Shown here in pieces: positions 25,423 to 32,574 of a stretch of DNA of 56,078 bases. Below the pieces are notes generated by a model. The model saw nothing but the letters and a program-made list of their open reading frames with translations. It had not been told where the DNA came from and made no database searches. Both the position numbers and the translations under genes were made by a program. This stretch comes from Streptomyces scabichelini (GTDB lineage: Bacteria; Actinomycetota; Actinomycetes; Streptomycetales; Streptomycetaceae). Every line of letters starts with the position of its first letter. Positions within the stretch are counted from its first letter, which is position 1. The stretch lies in contig NZ_JAAKZY010000046.1 in the NCBI RefSeq assembly GCF_011045015.1, forward strand, positions 1 to 56,078, in the 5' to 3' direction.

Positions 25423-26529
25423 TCAGCTGAGGAATCCGCGGGCGTCGACCGGCCATCGCTGCAGCGACGTGCCCGTGCTGTCGGTGACGATCAGTTCCTC
25501 GAAACCGAGGACGACCGGGCATACGTGGTTCGGCACCACCGGTACTACGGTGCCGACGCTGGGGCGGGACTCGCCTGCGGGCAGCGCGAGGAATCCGTGG
25601 TACTCGTTGAGCTTGGCCAGGAAGGCCTTCGTGCCGGCGACACGGCCGTAGCCGCGCTCAAGGTCGCCTTCGCGGCTGAGGGCTTTGGTGCCCGCGTCGA
25701 GGATGACCTGGTCGGGGACCCAGTCGCTGACCACGGTGGCGGCGACGAACAGCGCGATCTGGTCGTCCGTGCAGGCGCCGAGCCGGGTGTTGTTCAGATC
25801 GCCGAAGACGTACTCGCCGGGACGGATTTCGGTGATCACGCTGCTGGTCGAGAACTCGACGGTGGGGGTGGAGCCGGCGCTGACCACCTCTGCGGGGATT
25901 CCGACGCCCTCCATGCTGCGTACCGCGGTGCTGAGCGCTACGTCCTGGTCCTGCGCGGCGCGCCTGCGAGCGTCGCGACCCGAACTGCCGTGACCTGGAT
26001 AGGTGAAGACGCCCACCGGCACCAGACCGCGTTTGCGGGCGGCGAGCGCGAGGTCGCCCGCAAACTCGGGCGGCGCCCCGGAACGACGGGCGCCGCAGTC
26101 GACCTCGATCACGACTTGCAGGCGGCCCGGTTCATCTCCCATCGCGTCGGCGATGGCCTCGATCGCCGCGACGTTGTCGACGCCGACCCGCAGGCGGGCG
26201 GACTCGGCGAGCCGGCGGATCCGGGCGCCTTTCGTCCCCGAGGGCCAGATCGGGTAGGCGAGGAAGATGTCGTCGAACCCGGCCGCGGCGAAGACCTCGG
26301 CCTCACCGACATTTCCCGCGGTGATTCCCACCGCGCCGGCCTCGATCTGGCGTCGGCCGATCTCCACACACTTGTGCGTCTTGACGTGCGGCCTGACGTC
26401 GAGGTTGTGCCGGTCGGCGAAGCCCTGCATGCGGTCGATGTTGCCCTGCATGACGTCGACAAGGATGATCGGCGCGGGGGTGTCGATTCGCTCGACCAGG
26501 GTGTCGAGTGCTCGCTGGAGCCGGTTCAC
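25423..26529 (-). CDS. D-threonine aldolase / D-serine dehydratase-like PLP enzyme
   Basis: A 368-residue fold-type III PLP protein (alanine racemase N-terminal domain, DSD1-like C-terminal domain). The PLP lysine is Lys50 in RPHVKTHK. The divalent metal site of the DSD/D-TA family is His335 and Cys337 in PNHVCP. Family members cleave D-3-hydroxy amino acids to glycine plus an aldehyde or dehydrate D-serine-type substrates through enamine/imine intermediates. The RidA gene directly upstream, which hydrolyses such intermediates, fits this chemistry. GTG start at 26529 with GAGGAG upstream. Substrate unknown; beta-hydroxyaspartate aldolase (BhcC) belongs to the same family. Confidence 0.85.
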   Translation of the reverse strand: MNRLQRALDTLVERIDTPAPIILVDVMQGNIDRMQGFADRHNLDVRPHVKTHKCVEIGRRQIEAGAVGITAGNVGEAEVFAAAGFDDIFLAYPIWPSGTKGARIRRLAESARLRVGVDNVAAIEAIADAMGDEPGRLQVVIEVDCGARRSGAPPEFAGDLALAARKRGLVPVGVFTYPGHGSSGRDARRRAAQDQDVALSTAVRSMEGVGIPAEVVSAGSTPTVEFSTSSVITEIRPGEYVFGDLNNTRLGACTDDQIALFVAATVVSDWVPDQVILDAGTKALSREGDLERGYGRVAGTKAFLAKLNEYHGFLALPAGESRPSVGTVVPVVPNHVCPVVLGFEELIVTDSTGTSLQRWPVDARGFLS

Positions 26530-26604
26530 GCTGCACTCCTCGGGGTTGTGACTGGGGATGATCGGGGCGCGAATGCCGACGCCCGCGGATGCCGAACGTG
26601 CGCG

Positions 26605-26622
26605 GCGCGCGACATCGCGCGC
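26605..26622. terminator. GC hairpin between ridA and the PLP enzyme gene
   Basis: GCGCGCG (26605-26611), loop ACAT, CGCGCGC (26616-26622), a perfect 7-bp stem in the 122-bp gap. It could partly attenuate transcription from ridA into the next gene. Confidence 0.35.
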
Positions 26623-26651
26623 GCTCGCGCCACACCACCGTTGTGCTCGCT

Positions 26652-27128
26652 CTACACCGCGGTGCAGACCATCTGGATCTCGACCGGACTGTTGAGCGGC
26701 AACCCGGCGACACCGATCGCGGTGCGAGCGTGCCGTCCGTTCTCGCCCAACACCTCGATGAGTAGTTCACTGGCCGCGTCGGCGACCCGCGACTGCAGTC
26801 CGAAGTCCGGCGTACTGGCCACGAAGACCAGCATCTGCACGATCCGGACACGGTCCAGCTTGCCCACCGCCTGCACGGCGGCAGCGAGTGCGTTGAGCGC
26901 GGCATGGCGCGCGAGCTCCCGCGCCGTCTCCAGCTCGACCTCCCGGCCGACGGTGCCCTGACCCAGCAGCTCACCGTCTTTGTAAGGCAGTTGGCCCGAG
27001 ATGTAGATGCTGGATCCCAGCGTCCGGTGGTTCACGTAGTGCGGGCTACTGGCGAGGACGGGCAGGTTCAGGCCGAGGGCCTCGAGTCGATCCGGCGCCG
27101 AGGCGAAGGATTGTCGTTTGTCGACCAT
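26652..27128 (-). CDS. RidA-family (YjgF/YER057c/UK114) enamine/imine deaminase-like protein
   Basis: A 158-residue member of the RidA superfamily, with SIYISGQLPYKDGELLGQGT near the N-terminus and ARTAIGVAGLPLNSPVEIQM at the C-terminus, where the Arg before the LP motif is the residue that anchors the substrate carboxylate in active RidA proteins. It is longer than canonical RidA (~128 aa) and resembles the ~155-residue branch. Start at ATG 27128 with AGGAG upstream; the GntR half-site TTGTCGACCATA overlaps the start codon. It is the first gene of the set transcribed leftward with the PLP enzyme and SDR. It probably hydrolyses 2-imino acids made by these and the flavin oxidases nearby. Confidence 0.88.
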   Translation of the reverse strand: MVDKRQSFASAPDRLEALGLNLPVLASSPHYVNHRTLGSSIYISGQLPYKDGELLGQGTVGREVELETARELARHAALNALAAAVQAVGKLDRVRIVQMLVFVASTPDFGLQSRVADAASELLIEVLGENGRHARTAIGVAGLPLNSPVEIQMVCTAV

Positions 27129-27129
27129 A
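27118..27129. promoter_or_regulatory. GntR half-operator at the ridA start
   Basis: TTGTCGACCATA matches one arm of the 28-bp palindrome at 28881-28908 exactly and includes the ridA start codon on the other strand. TTGTCGACCA fits the T-x-GT-NNN-AC-x-A form of FadR/FCD-type GntR sites. Confidence 0.6.
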
Positions 27130-27228
27130 CGAGACAAGCTCCTGTCGAGCGACGATTGAAATAAAGGGTCCGTCCGCGCGGGTACAGCCCTCAGCCGTCC
27201 CGGAACGCTTCACGCAGGCGGCATGACC

Positions 27229-27909
27229 TCATACGCCGGGGTGCGCGTCCCCTTGGTCTGCCGTCTGGGCTCGCAGCGCCGATTGGAAATGGTCGGCCAG
27301 TTCCTGGCGGAACGCGTCGATGTCGCCTTCCAGCGCGACCGTGGCCAACTTCTCGTGCTCTACGGCCAATTCGTGCGGGTCGCTGTAACTGCGGTGATCG
27401 GCGCTGAGGTAGAGGCGCAGCTTGGTCTCCCAGCCACTCCAGAGACTCTGCAGAATGCTGTGCCCCGAGAGATCGTAGAAGAGCCTGTGGAAGCGGAGGT
27501 GCGCGTCGATGCTGGCGGGGATGTCGTTCTTCTCGGTGGCCCGGTGGAGATCCTCGACGGTCTGCAGCAACTGAGGCCGCTGAGGACCGCGCAGTGCTTC
27601 GGCCGCGAGCTCGGCGGCGTACGGCTCGACACGTAGGCGGACCGAGGCGATCTCGGCGACATCGCGAGCGCTGACCTCTACGACGAACGCCCCGCGGAAG
27701 GGGATCTTCACGATCAGCCCCTCCTCCTCCAGCTTGGTCAGCGCCTCGCGCAGCGGGGACCGGCTGATCCCGAGGTCTGCGGCGATGTGCGCCTCGCGCA
27801 GCTGTCCACCAGGAGGTACGGTCCCGTCGAGGATGGCGGCACGCAGCACGCGATAGACGCCGTCCGGCGTCGTCGTCCGGTGCTCCTGCCACTCGAATTT
27901 GTGGGCCAT
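27229..27909 (-). CDS. GntR-family regulator, FCD (FadR-like) subgroup
   Basis: A 226-residue regulator with an N-terminal winged helix (GVYRVLRAAILDGTVPPGGQ, LREAHIAADLGISRSPLREAL) and an all-helical FCD effector domain whose metal-binding His/Asp/Arg positions are visible as RLRVEPYAAELA, HLRFHRLFYDLSGH and EHEKLATVALEGD. ATG 27909 starts the conserved part; upstream in-frame codons are promoter sequence. Its own upstream region has a TTGTCGACTATA half-site and the same motif occurs before ridA and between the HAD and FAD oxidase genes. It is therefore the likely repressor of all three units. The inducer would be a carboxylate or amino compound. Confidence 0.9.
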   Translation of the reverse strand: MAHKFEWQEHRTTTPDGVYRVLRAAILDGTVPPGGQLREAHIAADLGISRSPLREALTKLEEEGLIVKIPFRGAFVVEVSARDVAEIASVRLRVEPYAAELAAEALRGPQRPQLLQTVEDLHRATEKNDIPASIDAHLRFHRLFYDLSGHSILQSLWSGWETKLRLYLSADHRSYSDPHELAVEHEKLATVALEGDIDAFRQELADHFQSALRAQTADQGDAHPGV

Positions 27910-27930
27910 CCCTCGCCTTCCTTTGGTCGT

Positions 27931-27942
27931 TTGTCGACTATA
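27931..27942. promoter_or_regulatory. GntR half-operator upstream of gntR
   Basis: TTGTCGACTATA differs at one base from the arm of the 28-bp palindrome at 28881. It lies 22 bp upstream of the gntR start codon, consistent with autoregulation. Confidence 0.55.
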
Positions 27943-28093
27943 TAAGGTTCTCCGGCGTGTCGAGTCGTCCATGCCTCGGGAGCGGTCCCGGCCGACCGGG
28001 GTGGGGTCCGGTGAGGGGCGATCCGGTCCATCGATGAGCCATGCCCGGTGGTCGTGCACCATGTCCCACGCGGGTCACGAGACGGCTTCCCCT

Positions 28094-28116
28094 CTCCGGA
28101 TCTCGGCGATCCGGAG
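28094..28116 (-). terminator. Hairpin after the HAD hydrolase gene
   Basis: CTCCGGAT (28094-28101), loop CTCGGCG, ATCCGGAG (28109-28116). It lies 35 bp past the HAD stop in the direction of transcription, in the gap before gntR. Confidence 0.55.
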
Positions 28117-28150
28117 ACCGGCTCCCGTGACCCACAGCCGCACGTGGGCG

Positions 28151-28831
28151 TCAAGGGCGCGGCAGGCCGAGAAGGACGGGGAGGTCGGCGATGTCGGTGA
28201 TCCGCCTGTAGCCGAGCCAGTGCTCGTCGTGCTCGAAGCCGCGGTCCATGTACACCTTGTTCTTGATGCCCATGTCGGCCGCGGAGCGCAGGTCGTACTT
28301 CGGGCTCGCCGAGACCCACACGATTTCGTCGGGTGTAACGCCGAGCTTGTCCAGCGTGTACTCGAAGGAGCGGAGCCGTGGCTTGTAGACCCGCATCTCC
28401 TCGGCGCTGATCACGACCTCGACCGGGGCCTGGAGGTTCTCCGCGAGGCGCTTCGCATGGACGTCGTCGGAGTTCGTCACGATCACCAGTGGGTACTCCT
28501 CGGCCAGGCGCCGCAGCGCCTCGCTGACGCCGGGGTACGGGCCCCACGTGGGGATCTCCTCGTACACCGCCGGACCGTCGCTCTCCCGGTACTCCACGCC
28601 GAACCTTGCGCAGGTCCGCTCCAGCGAGTGGGCCACGACCTGGTGGAACGGCTTGTACTCGCCGAGGCACTCGTCGATCCGGTACTGATTGCCGGTCCGC
28701 ACGAACTCGTCGGCGATCTCGGCCGGGAGCCGGTCGCCCAGGACCCGGCGGATCACCTCATTGATGCGGAAGCGGATCAGCGTCCCGTTCATGTCGAACG
28801 CGACGAACTTCGGCTTGCTCTCGAACTCCAT
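28151..28831 (-). CDS. HAD-family hydrolase (haloacid-dehalogenase type II-like), copy 1
   Basis: A 226-residue HAD hydrolase with nucleophile Asp13 in FVAFDMNGTLI, motif II Thr/Ser in VIVTNSDD and motif III Lys in VYKPR. The second residue after the nucleophile is Asn instead of the Asp of phosphatases, which places it near type II haloacid dehalogenases rather than phosphatases. The ATG at 28831 has GGAGAG upstream. It diverges from a FAD-dependent amine oxidase, with the strong GntR palindrome between. A related HAD gene sits directly upstream of a related FAD oxidase at 42370-44367, so the pairing is recurrent. The true substrate is unlikely to be a haloacid in this setting. Confidence 0.86.
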   Translation of the reverse strand: MEFESKPKFVAFDMNGTLIRFRINEVIRRVLGDRLPAEIADEFVRTGNQYRIDECLGEYKPFHQVVAHSLERTCARFGVEYRESDGPAVYEEIPTWGPYPGVSEALRRLAEEYPLVIVTNSDDVHAKRLAENLQAPVEVVISAEEMRVYKPRLRSFEYTLDKLGVTPDEIVWVSASPKYDLRSAADMGIKNKVYMDRGFEHDEHWLGYRRITDIADLPVLLGLPRP

Positions 28832-28880
28832 GGGTCTCTCCAGTTGCCGATCGAAAGAGTCAGGGATTGTCGCTTGTCGA

Positions 28881-28908
28881 TTGTCGACCATATGAGTATG
28901 GTCGACAA
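28881..28908. promoter_or_regulatory. 28-bp GntR operator palindrome
   Basis: TTGTCGACCATA (28881-28892), spacer TGAG, TATGGTCGACAA (28897-28908): a perfect 12-bp inverted repeat. Each arm is itself a TxGTCGACxA FadR-type site. It lies 49 bp upstream of the HAD start and 143 bp upstream of the FAD oxidase start, so it can control both. Extra TTGTCG elements precede it at 28867-28880. Confidence 0.8.
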
Positions 28909-29051
28909 CTGTCAACGGGCCCCGAACCTCCCCCCTCGCCCGCTCTGCCGGTGTCCGAGGGGGCAGCGAGCAGCCTTCCGGCGGCGGACCTCAAAAGGGC
29001 CTGACCCATGTGCGTTCACAGCGAACGGCACTGGCAGGAGAGAGCAGCGAC

Positions 29052-30329
29052 ATGAAGTTCACTCCCTACTGGCTCGACACCGCTCCCCAGGGGCCGGACC
29101 GATCCCGGACCGAGATCGGTGGGCGCGTCGACGTGGCGATCATCGGTGCCGGCCTGACCGGCCTCTCGACGGCACTGCACCTGGCGCGCAAGGGCGCCCA
29201 CGTGCATGTCTTCGAGAAGGAAACGGTCGGATTCGGCGCATCCGGACGCAACGGAGGCATGGCCACCACGGGCTTGTCGATCGGGTTCCACGACGCGATC
29301 TCCCGCTACGGCTTCGACACCGCCAAACAGCATCTGATGACCTATCACGACGCGGTCGACACCCTTGAGAAGCTCATCGCCGAAGAGGGGATCGACTGCG
29401 ACTTCGCCCGCACGGGAAAGCTGGTCCTGGCGTCCAAACCGGCTCACTTCGGGGGCCTGCGCAAGACCCACGAGATCATGTCCGGCCGGCTCGGGGTCGA
29501 GACCCGGCTGATCCCCAGGAGCGAGATCCACTCCGAGATCGGCTCCGACCGCTTCCACGGCGGGATGGTCGACGCCAAGAGCGCGGGGCTGCACGTCGGC
29601 AAGTTCACCAAGGGTCTCGCCGAGGCGGCCGCGAGGATCGGCGTCACCATTCACGAGAAGGCACCGGTCGAGAGGGTCGAGCGGCTGGGCGGCACGCGGC
29701 ACGAGCTGGTCACTCCGCGCGGGGCCGTCGAGGCCGACCAGGTGCTCGTCGCGACCAGCGGCCACACCCGCCGGCCGTTCCGCTGGCAGCAGGTCAGGAT
29801 CGCGCCCGTCGGCAGCTTCATCATCGTGACCGAGCCGCTCGGCAAGGACGTCTGCGACATGCTGCTGCCGAACCGGCGGATGGCATCGAACACGTTGAAC
29901 CTGCTGAACTACTTCCGGATCACTCCGGACCACCGGCTGCTGTTCGGTGGACGCGCCCGGTTCGCCATGTCCAACCAGCAGTCGGACGCGAAGAGCGGGC
30001 GCATCCTGCACAAGGCAATGACCGAGGTCTTCCCGCAGCTCACGAACGCGCGCGTCGACTACTGCTGGGGCGGCCTGGTCGACATGAGCATGGACCGCAT
30101 GGTGCACGCGGGCGAGCAGGACGGACTGTTCTACTCGCTCGGCTACTCCGGCCACGGCGTGCAGATGGCGACGCACATGGGCAGGCAGATGGCCGAGTAC
30201 ATGAACGGGACGCCGACCGCCAACCCCTGGCGAGACCTGCCCTTCCGACGGATCCCGGGCCACTTCGGCCCGCCCTGGTTCCTGCCCTTCGCGGGCGCCT
30301 ACTACAAGTTCAAGGACCTCATCAAGTAG
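29052..30329 (+). CDS. FAD-dependent amine/amino-acid oxidase of the DAO family (PuuB/OrdL-like), copy 1
   Basis: A 425-residue flavoprotein with an N-terminal Rossmann motif IGAGLTGLSTALHLARKGA (GxGxxG 32-37), FGASGRNGG for the FAD pyrophosphate and a C-terminal GYSGHGVQMATHMG that closes over the flavin. The pattern fits gamma-glutamylputrescine oxidase/OrdL relatives, which oxidise a C-N bond to an imine and reduce O2 or a quinone. ATG 29052 begins the conserved MKFTPYWLDTAP segment shared with copy 2 at 43084. Both copies end in the same PWFLPFxGAYYKxKD motif, which is not part of the usual OrdL core. It is under the GntR palindrome. Substrate unknown. Confidence 0.88.
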   Translation: MKFTPYWLDTAPQGPDRSRTEIGGRVDVAIIGAGLTGLSTALHLARKGAHVHVFEKETVGFGASGRNGGMATTGLSIGFHDAISRYGFDTAKQHLMTYHDAVDTLEKLIAEEGIDCDFARTGKLVLASKPAHFGGLRKTHEIMSGRLGVETRLIPRSEIHSEIGSDRFHGGMVDAKSAGLHVGKFTKGLAEAAARIGVTIHEKAPVERVERLGGTRHELVTPRGAVEADQVLVATSGHTRRPFRWQQVRIAPVGSFIIVTEPLGKDVCDMLLPNRRMASNTLNLLNYFRITPDHRLLFGGRARFAMSNQQSDAKSGRILHKAMTEVFPQLTNARVDYCWGGLVDMSMDRMVHAGEQDGLFYSLGYSGHGVQMATHMGRQMAEYMNGTPTANPWRDLPFRRIPGHFGPPWFLPFAGAYYKFKDLIK

Positions 30330-30338
30330 GCGTGAGAC

Positions 30339-30381
30339 AAGGACCGGACAGATGGGCGGTGCTTGCCGGTCCGGGGTCCTT
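30339..30381. terminator. Inverted repeat between convergent FAD oxidase and iclR copy 2
   Basis: AAGGACC (30339-30345) pairs with GGTCCTT (30375-30381) across a GC-rich loop containing further pairing. It is placed at a convergent gene junction. Confidence 0.4.
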
Positions 30382-30399
30382 CTGGGCCACCGCCTTCCG

Positions 30400-31152
30400 T
30401 CAGGGGCCCAGCAGGCGCCCGCTGATCTCCGCTGCTGTGCCGGCGACGAGGCCGCCCCACTCGGGCACCCGGTCCGCGTCGTACCGGGAGTCGGGCATCG
30501 AGACCGCCACGGCGGCGAGCGGTGTCCCGCTTTCGTCGAGCACGGGTGCGGCGAGGGCGCAGACGCCCGGCCGGAACTGGTTCTGGTTGATCGCGTAGCC
30601 GTCGGTGCGGATCCGGTCCAGCTCGGCGCCCAGTTCGTCGGGGTCGGCGGGGGTCGTGTCGCTGAAACGCTCCAGTCCCCGCGTGACGAGCTCGTCGACG
30701 TCCCGCTGCGGGGCGTGGGCGAGGACGGCGCGCCCGACGGCGGTGGCGTGCAGCGGAGAGGTGTCGCCGATGGTGTGGAAGGTCCGTACGGGGTGGTCGC
30801 AGTCGACGCGGTCCACCACGACCATGCACTGCAGTGCGTCGGGCACCGACAGGTGGATGGTCTCGTTCACCGCGTCCCGGAGCCGGATCATGGGTTCGCG
30901 GGCGGCGGCGAACAGACTGGAACCCTGGAGGGCGGCGGGTCGTACGGCCAGCACCCGGGCGCCGATCTCCCAGCGGGTGGTGTCCTTGCGGTTCGCGCGC
31001 AGCCAGCCTGCCTCGGCCAGTGTGACCAGGGTGCGCTGCACGGTCGACTTGGGGAGACCGAAGAGTTTCGTCAACTCCCCGACGGTGACCGGCTGATGCT
31101 GGGCGACCGCCTCCAGGATTCGCAGCGACCTGGTCACGCTCTTCATTTCCAT
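30400..31152 (-). CDS. IclR-family regulator (copy 2)
   Basis: A 250-residue IclR protein. The first ~110 residues, including the helix-turn-helix TVGELTKLFGLPKSTVQRTL, differ from copy 1 at only a few positions, while the effector domain (from about RAVLAHAPQRDVDEL) is more diverged. ATG 31152 is preceded by AGGGGGA. It diverges from the 12-gene amine operon that starts at 31435; the shared 282-bp region holds the conserved IclR block. It is the likely regulator of that operon and, through the shared DNA-binding half, may cross-talk with copy 1. Confidence 0.9.
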   Translation of the reverse strand: MEMKSVTRSLRILEAVAQHQPVTVGELTKLFGLPKSTVQRTLVTLAEAGWLRANRKDTTRWEIGARVLAVRPAALQGSSLFAAAREPMIRLRDAVNETIHLSVPDALQCMVVVDRVDCDHPVRTFHTIGDTSPLHATAVGRAVLAHAPQRDVDELVTRGLERFSDTTPADPDELGAELDRIRTDGYAINQNQFRPGVCALAAPVLDESGTPLAAVAVSMPDSRYDADRVPEWGGLVAGTAAEISGRLLGP

Positions 31153-31228
31153 CCGATTTCCCCCTGTTAATCCTCGGAATTTCCGATGAACACCCTCTTG
31201 ACTCCCGTCCGAGCCACTGTCATTGTCT

Positions 31229-31264
31229 GTGCCAGATTCTAGCACAGCGTTCCACAATGTGGCA
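31229..31264. promoter_or_regulatory. iclR copy 2 promoter/operator block
   Basis: A 36-bp block, 32 of 36 positions identical to 24485-24520. It contains the perfect 11-bp palindrome CCACAATGTGG (31252-31262). On the minus strand TGCCAC, 17 bp, TAGAAT form the iclR promoter, so the palindrome covers the -35/spacer. The block is 170 bp upstream of the amine operon start and could serve both directions. Confidence 0.68.
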
Positions 31265-31434
31265 CGGCCTAGGCGGGAGGAAATCCCGAAGAAGCGGGCC
31301 GATACCGCGGAGACACGGCGGCTGTGAGCCGAGGGTCCGAAGAAAGGGCCCGGCCCCGTCCAAACCACCTGGAAATCGAAAAGCCTCACGTCGGGCGCCC
31401 AGCATGCGCCTCGGCGATACGAAAGGAAAGTCCA

Positions 31435-32574
31435 GTGTCAGCTGCCAGGAAGCGCGTCGCCGTCGTCGGCGTCGGAACGATGGGCAGCCAGGCCGCCTGG
31501 CGGCTGGCGGCGCGAGGCGCCGAGGTCGTCGGATACGACCGTTTCGCCCCCGGCCACGACCGCGGCGCCGCCGGCGGTGAGACCCGGATCTTCCGCAGCG
31601 CGCACTTCGAGGACTCCCGCTACGTCCCGCTGCTCAAGCACGCCGACGCCCTGTGGGAGCAGCTTCAGCAGGAGACCGGCCGCGAGCTGCGCCGGCTGAC
31701 CGGGTGTGTGCTGATGGGGCCGACCGAGCACCACCAGATGGCCACCGTCCTGCAGTCCATCGCGGAGCACGACCTCGAACACGAAGTGCTGGATGCCGAG
31801 CTTCTGGCGAAACGATTCCCCCAATACCGCGTCGAAGACGACGATGCGGCCGTGCTCGACCGCCGCGCCGGATTCATCCGCCCGGAGCTGACCATCCAGA
31901 CAGCCGCCCGCCGCGCCGAGCAACTGGGCGCCGTCATCCACCGCTACAGCGCGGTCCGCGAGATCGTCCCCGTCGCGAACGGCGTCGAGATCCGCACCGA
32001 CGCCGGCAGCGAGCGCTTCGACACCGCCGTCGTCACCCCCGGCCCCTGGGTCAACGACCTGCTGCCCGACCTGCCGTGGGAGGTGGACGTCCGCCGCCTC
32101 GTCAGCGCCTGGTACGTGCCCACGACCCCCGAGGCCTGGTTCGGCGAGGAGCGCCCCGCCTTCATCCGTACGGCACCCACCCACTGCTACGGCCTGCCCT
32201 CCCCGGACGGCATCTCCGTCAAGCTCGGTCTCTCCCGCGCTCTGCACCGCCCTGCGGGCGACCCGAACCAGTTGGACAGGACGGTGCGGCCGGAAGAGCT
32301 GGAGATCTTCTCCGAGTTGATCGGGCGTTACATGCCTGACCTGCACCCGGACCCGACCCGGCTCTCCGTCTACATGGAGGGCTACACCGAGAGCAGCCGC
32401 CCGCTGGTCGGCCCGCTGCCCGGCACCGAGAACGTCATCTTGCTCGCCGGCTTCTCCGGCCACGGCTTCAAGCTCTCGCCCGCCTTCGGCGACATCGCCG
32501 CCGACCTCGCGCTGGACGGCACCTCGCCCCAGCCCATCGACTTCATCTCCACCGTCGGCCGCACGGAGGCATGA
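31435..32574 (+). CDS. FAD-dependent oxidase of the monomeric sarcosine oxidase / N-methyltryptophan oxidase family
   Basis: A 379-residue flavoenzyme with VAVVGVGTMGSQAAWRLAARG at the N-terminus (GxGxxG), GETRIFRSAHFED, the hallmark of MSOX/MTOX for the pyrophosphate region, and GFSGHGFKLSP near the C-terminus. These enzymes oxidise secondary amines to imines with release of aldehyde and H2O2. By eye the position of the Cys that covalently binds FAD in MSOX is taken by Tyr in SVYMEGYTES, so flavin may be non-covalent. GTG 31435 follows AAAGGAAAG. It is the first gene of a 12-gene run and its TGA overlaps the next ATG. N-methyl or N-alkyl amino compounds are plausible substrates. Confidence 0.86.
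   Translation: MSAARKRVAVVGVGTMGSQAAWRLAARGAEVVGYDRFAPGHDRGAAGGETRIFRSAHFEDSRYVPLLKHADALWEQLQQETGRELRRLTGCVLMGPTEHHQMATVLQSIAEHDLEHEVLDAELLAKRFPQYRVEDDDAAVLDRRAGFIRPELTIQTAARRAEQLGAVIHRYSAVREIVPVANGVEIRTDAGSERFDTAVVTPGPWVNDLLPDLPWEVDVRRLVSAWYVPTTPEAWFGEERPAFIRTAPTHCYGLPSPDGISVKLGLSRALHRPAGDPNQLDRTVRPEELEIFSELIGRYMPDLHPDPTRLSVYMEGYTESSRPLVGPLPGTENVILLAGFSGHGFKLSPAFGDIAADLALDGTSPQPIDFISTVGRTEA

Noticed and set aside
25423..26529. Beta-hydroxyaspartate cycle (BhcC with an IclR regulator)
   Set aside because: The PLP enzyme is of the right family, but the aspartate-glyoxylate aminotransferase, hydroxyaspartate dehydratase and iminosuccinate reductase genes are not present.
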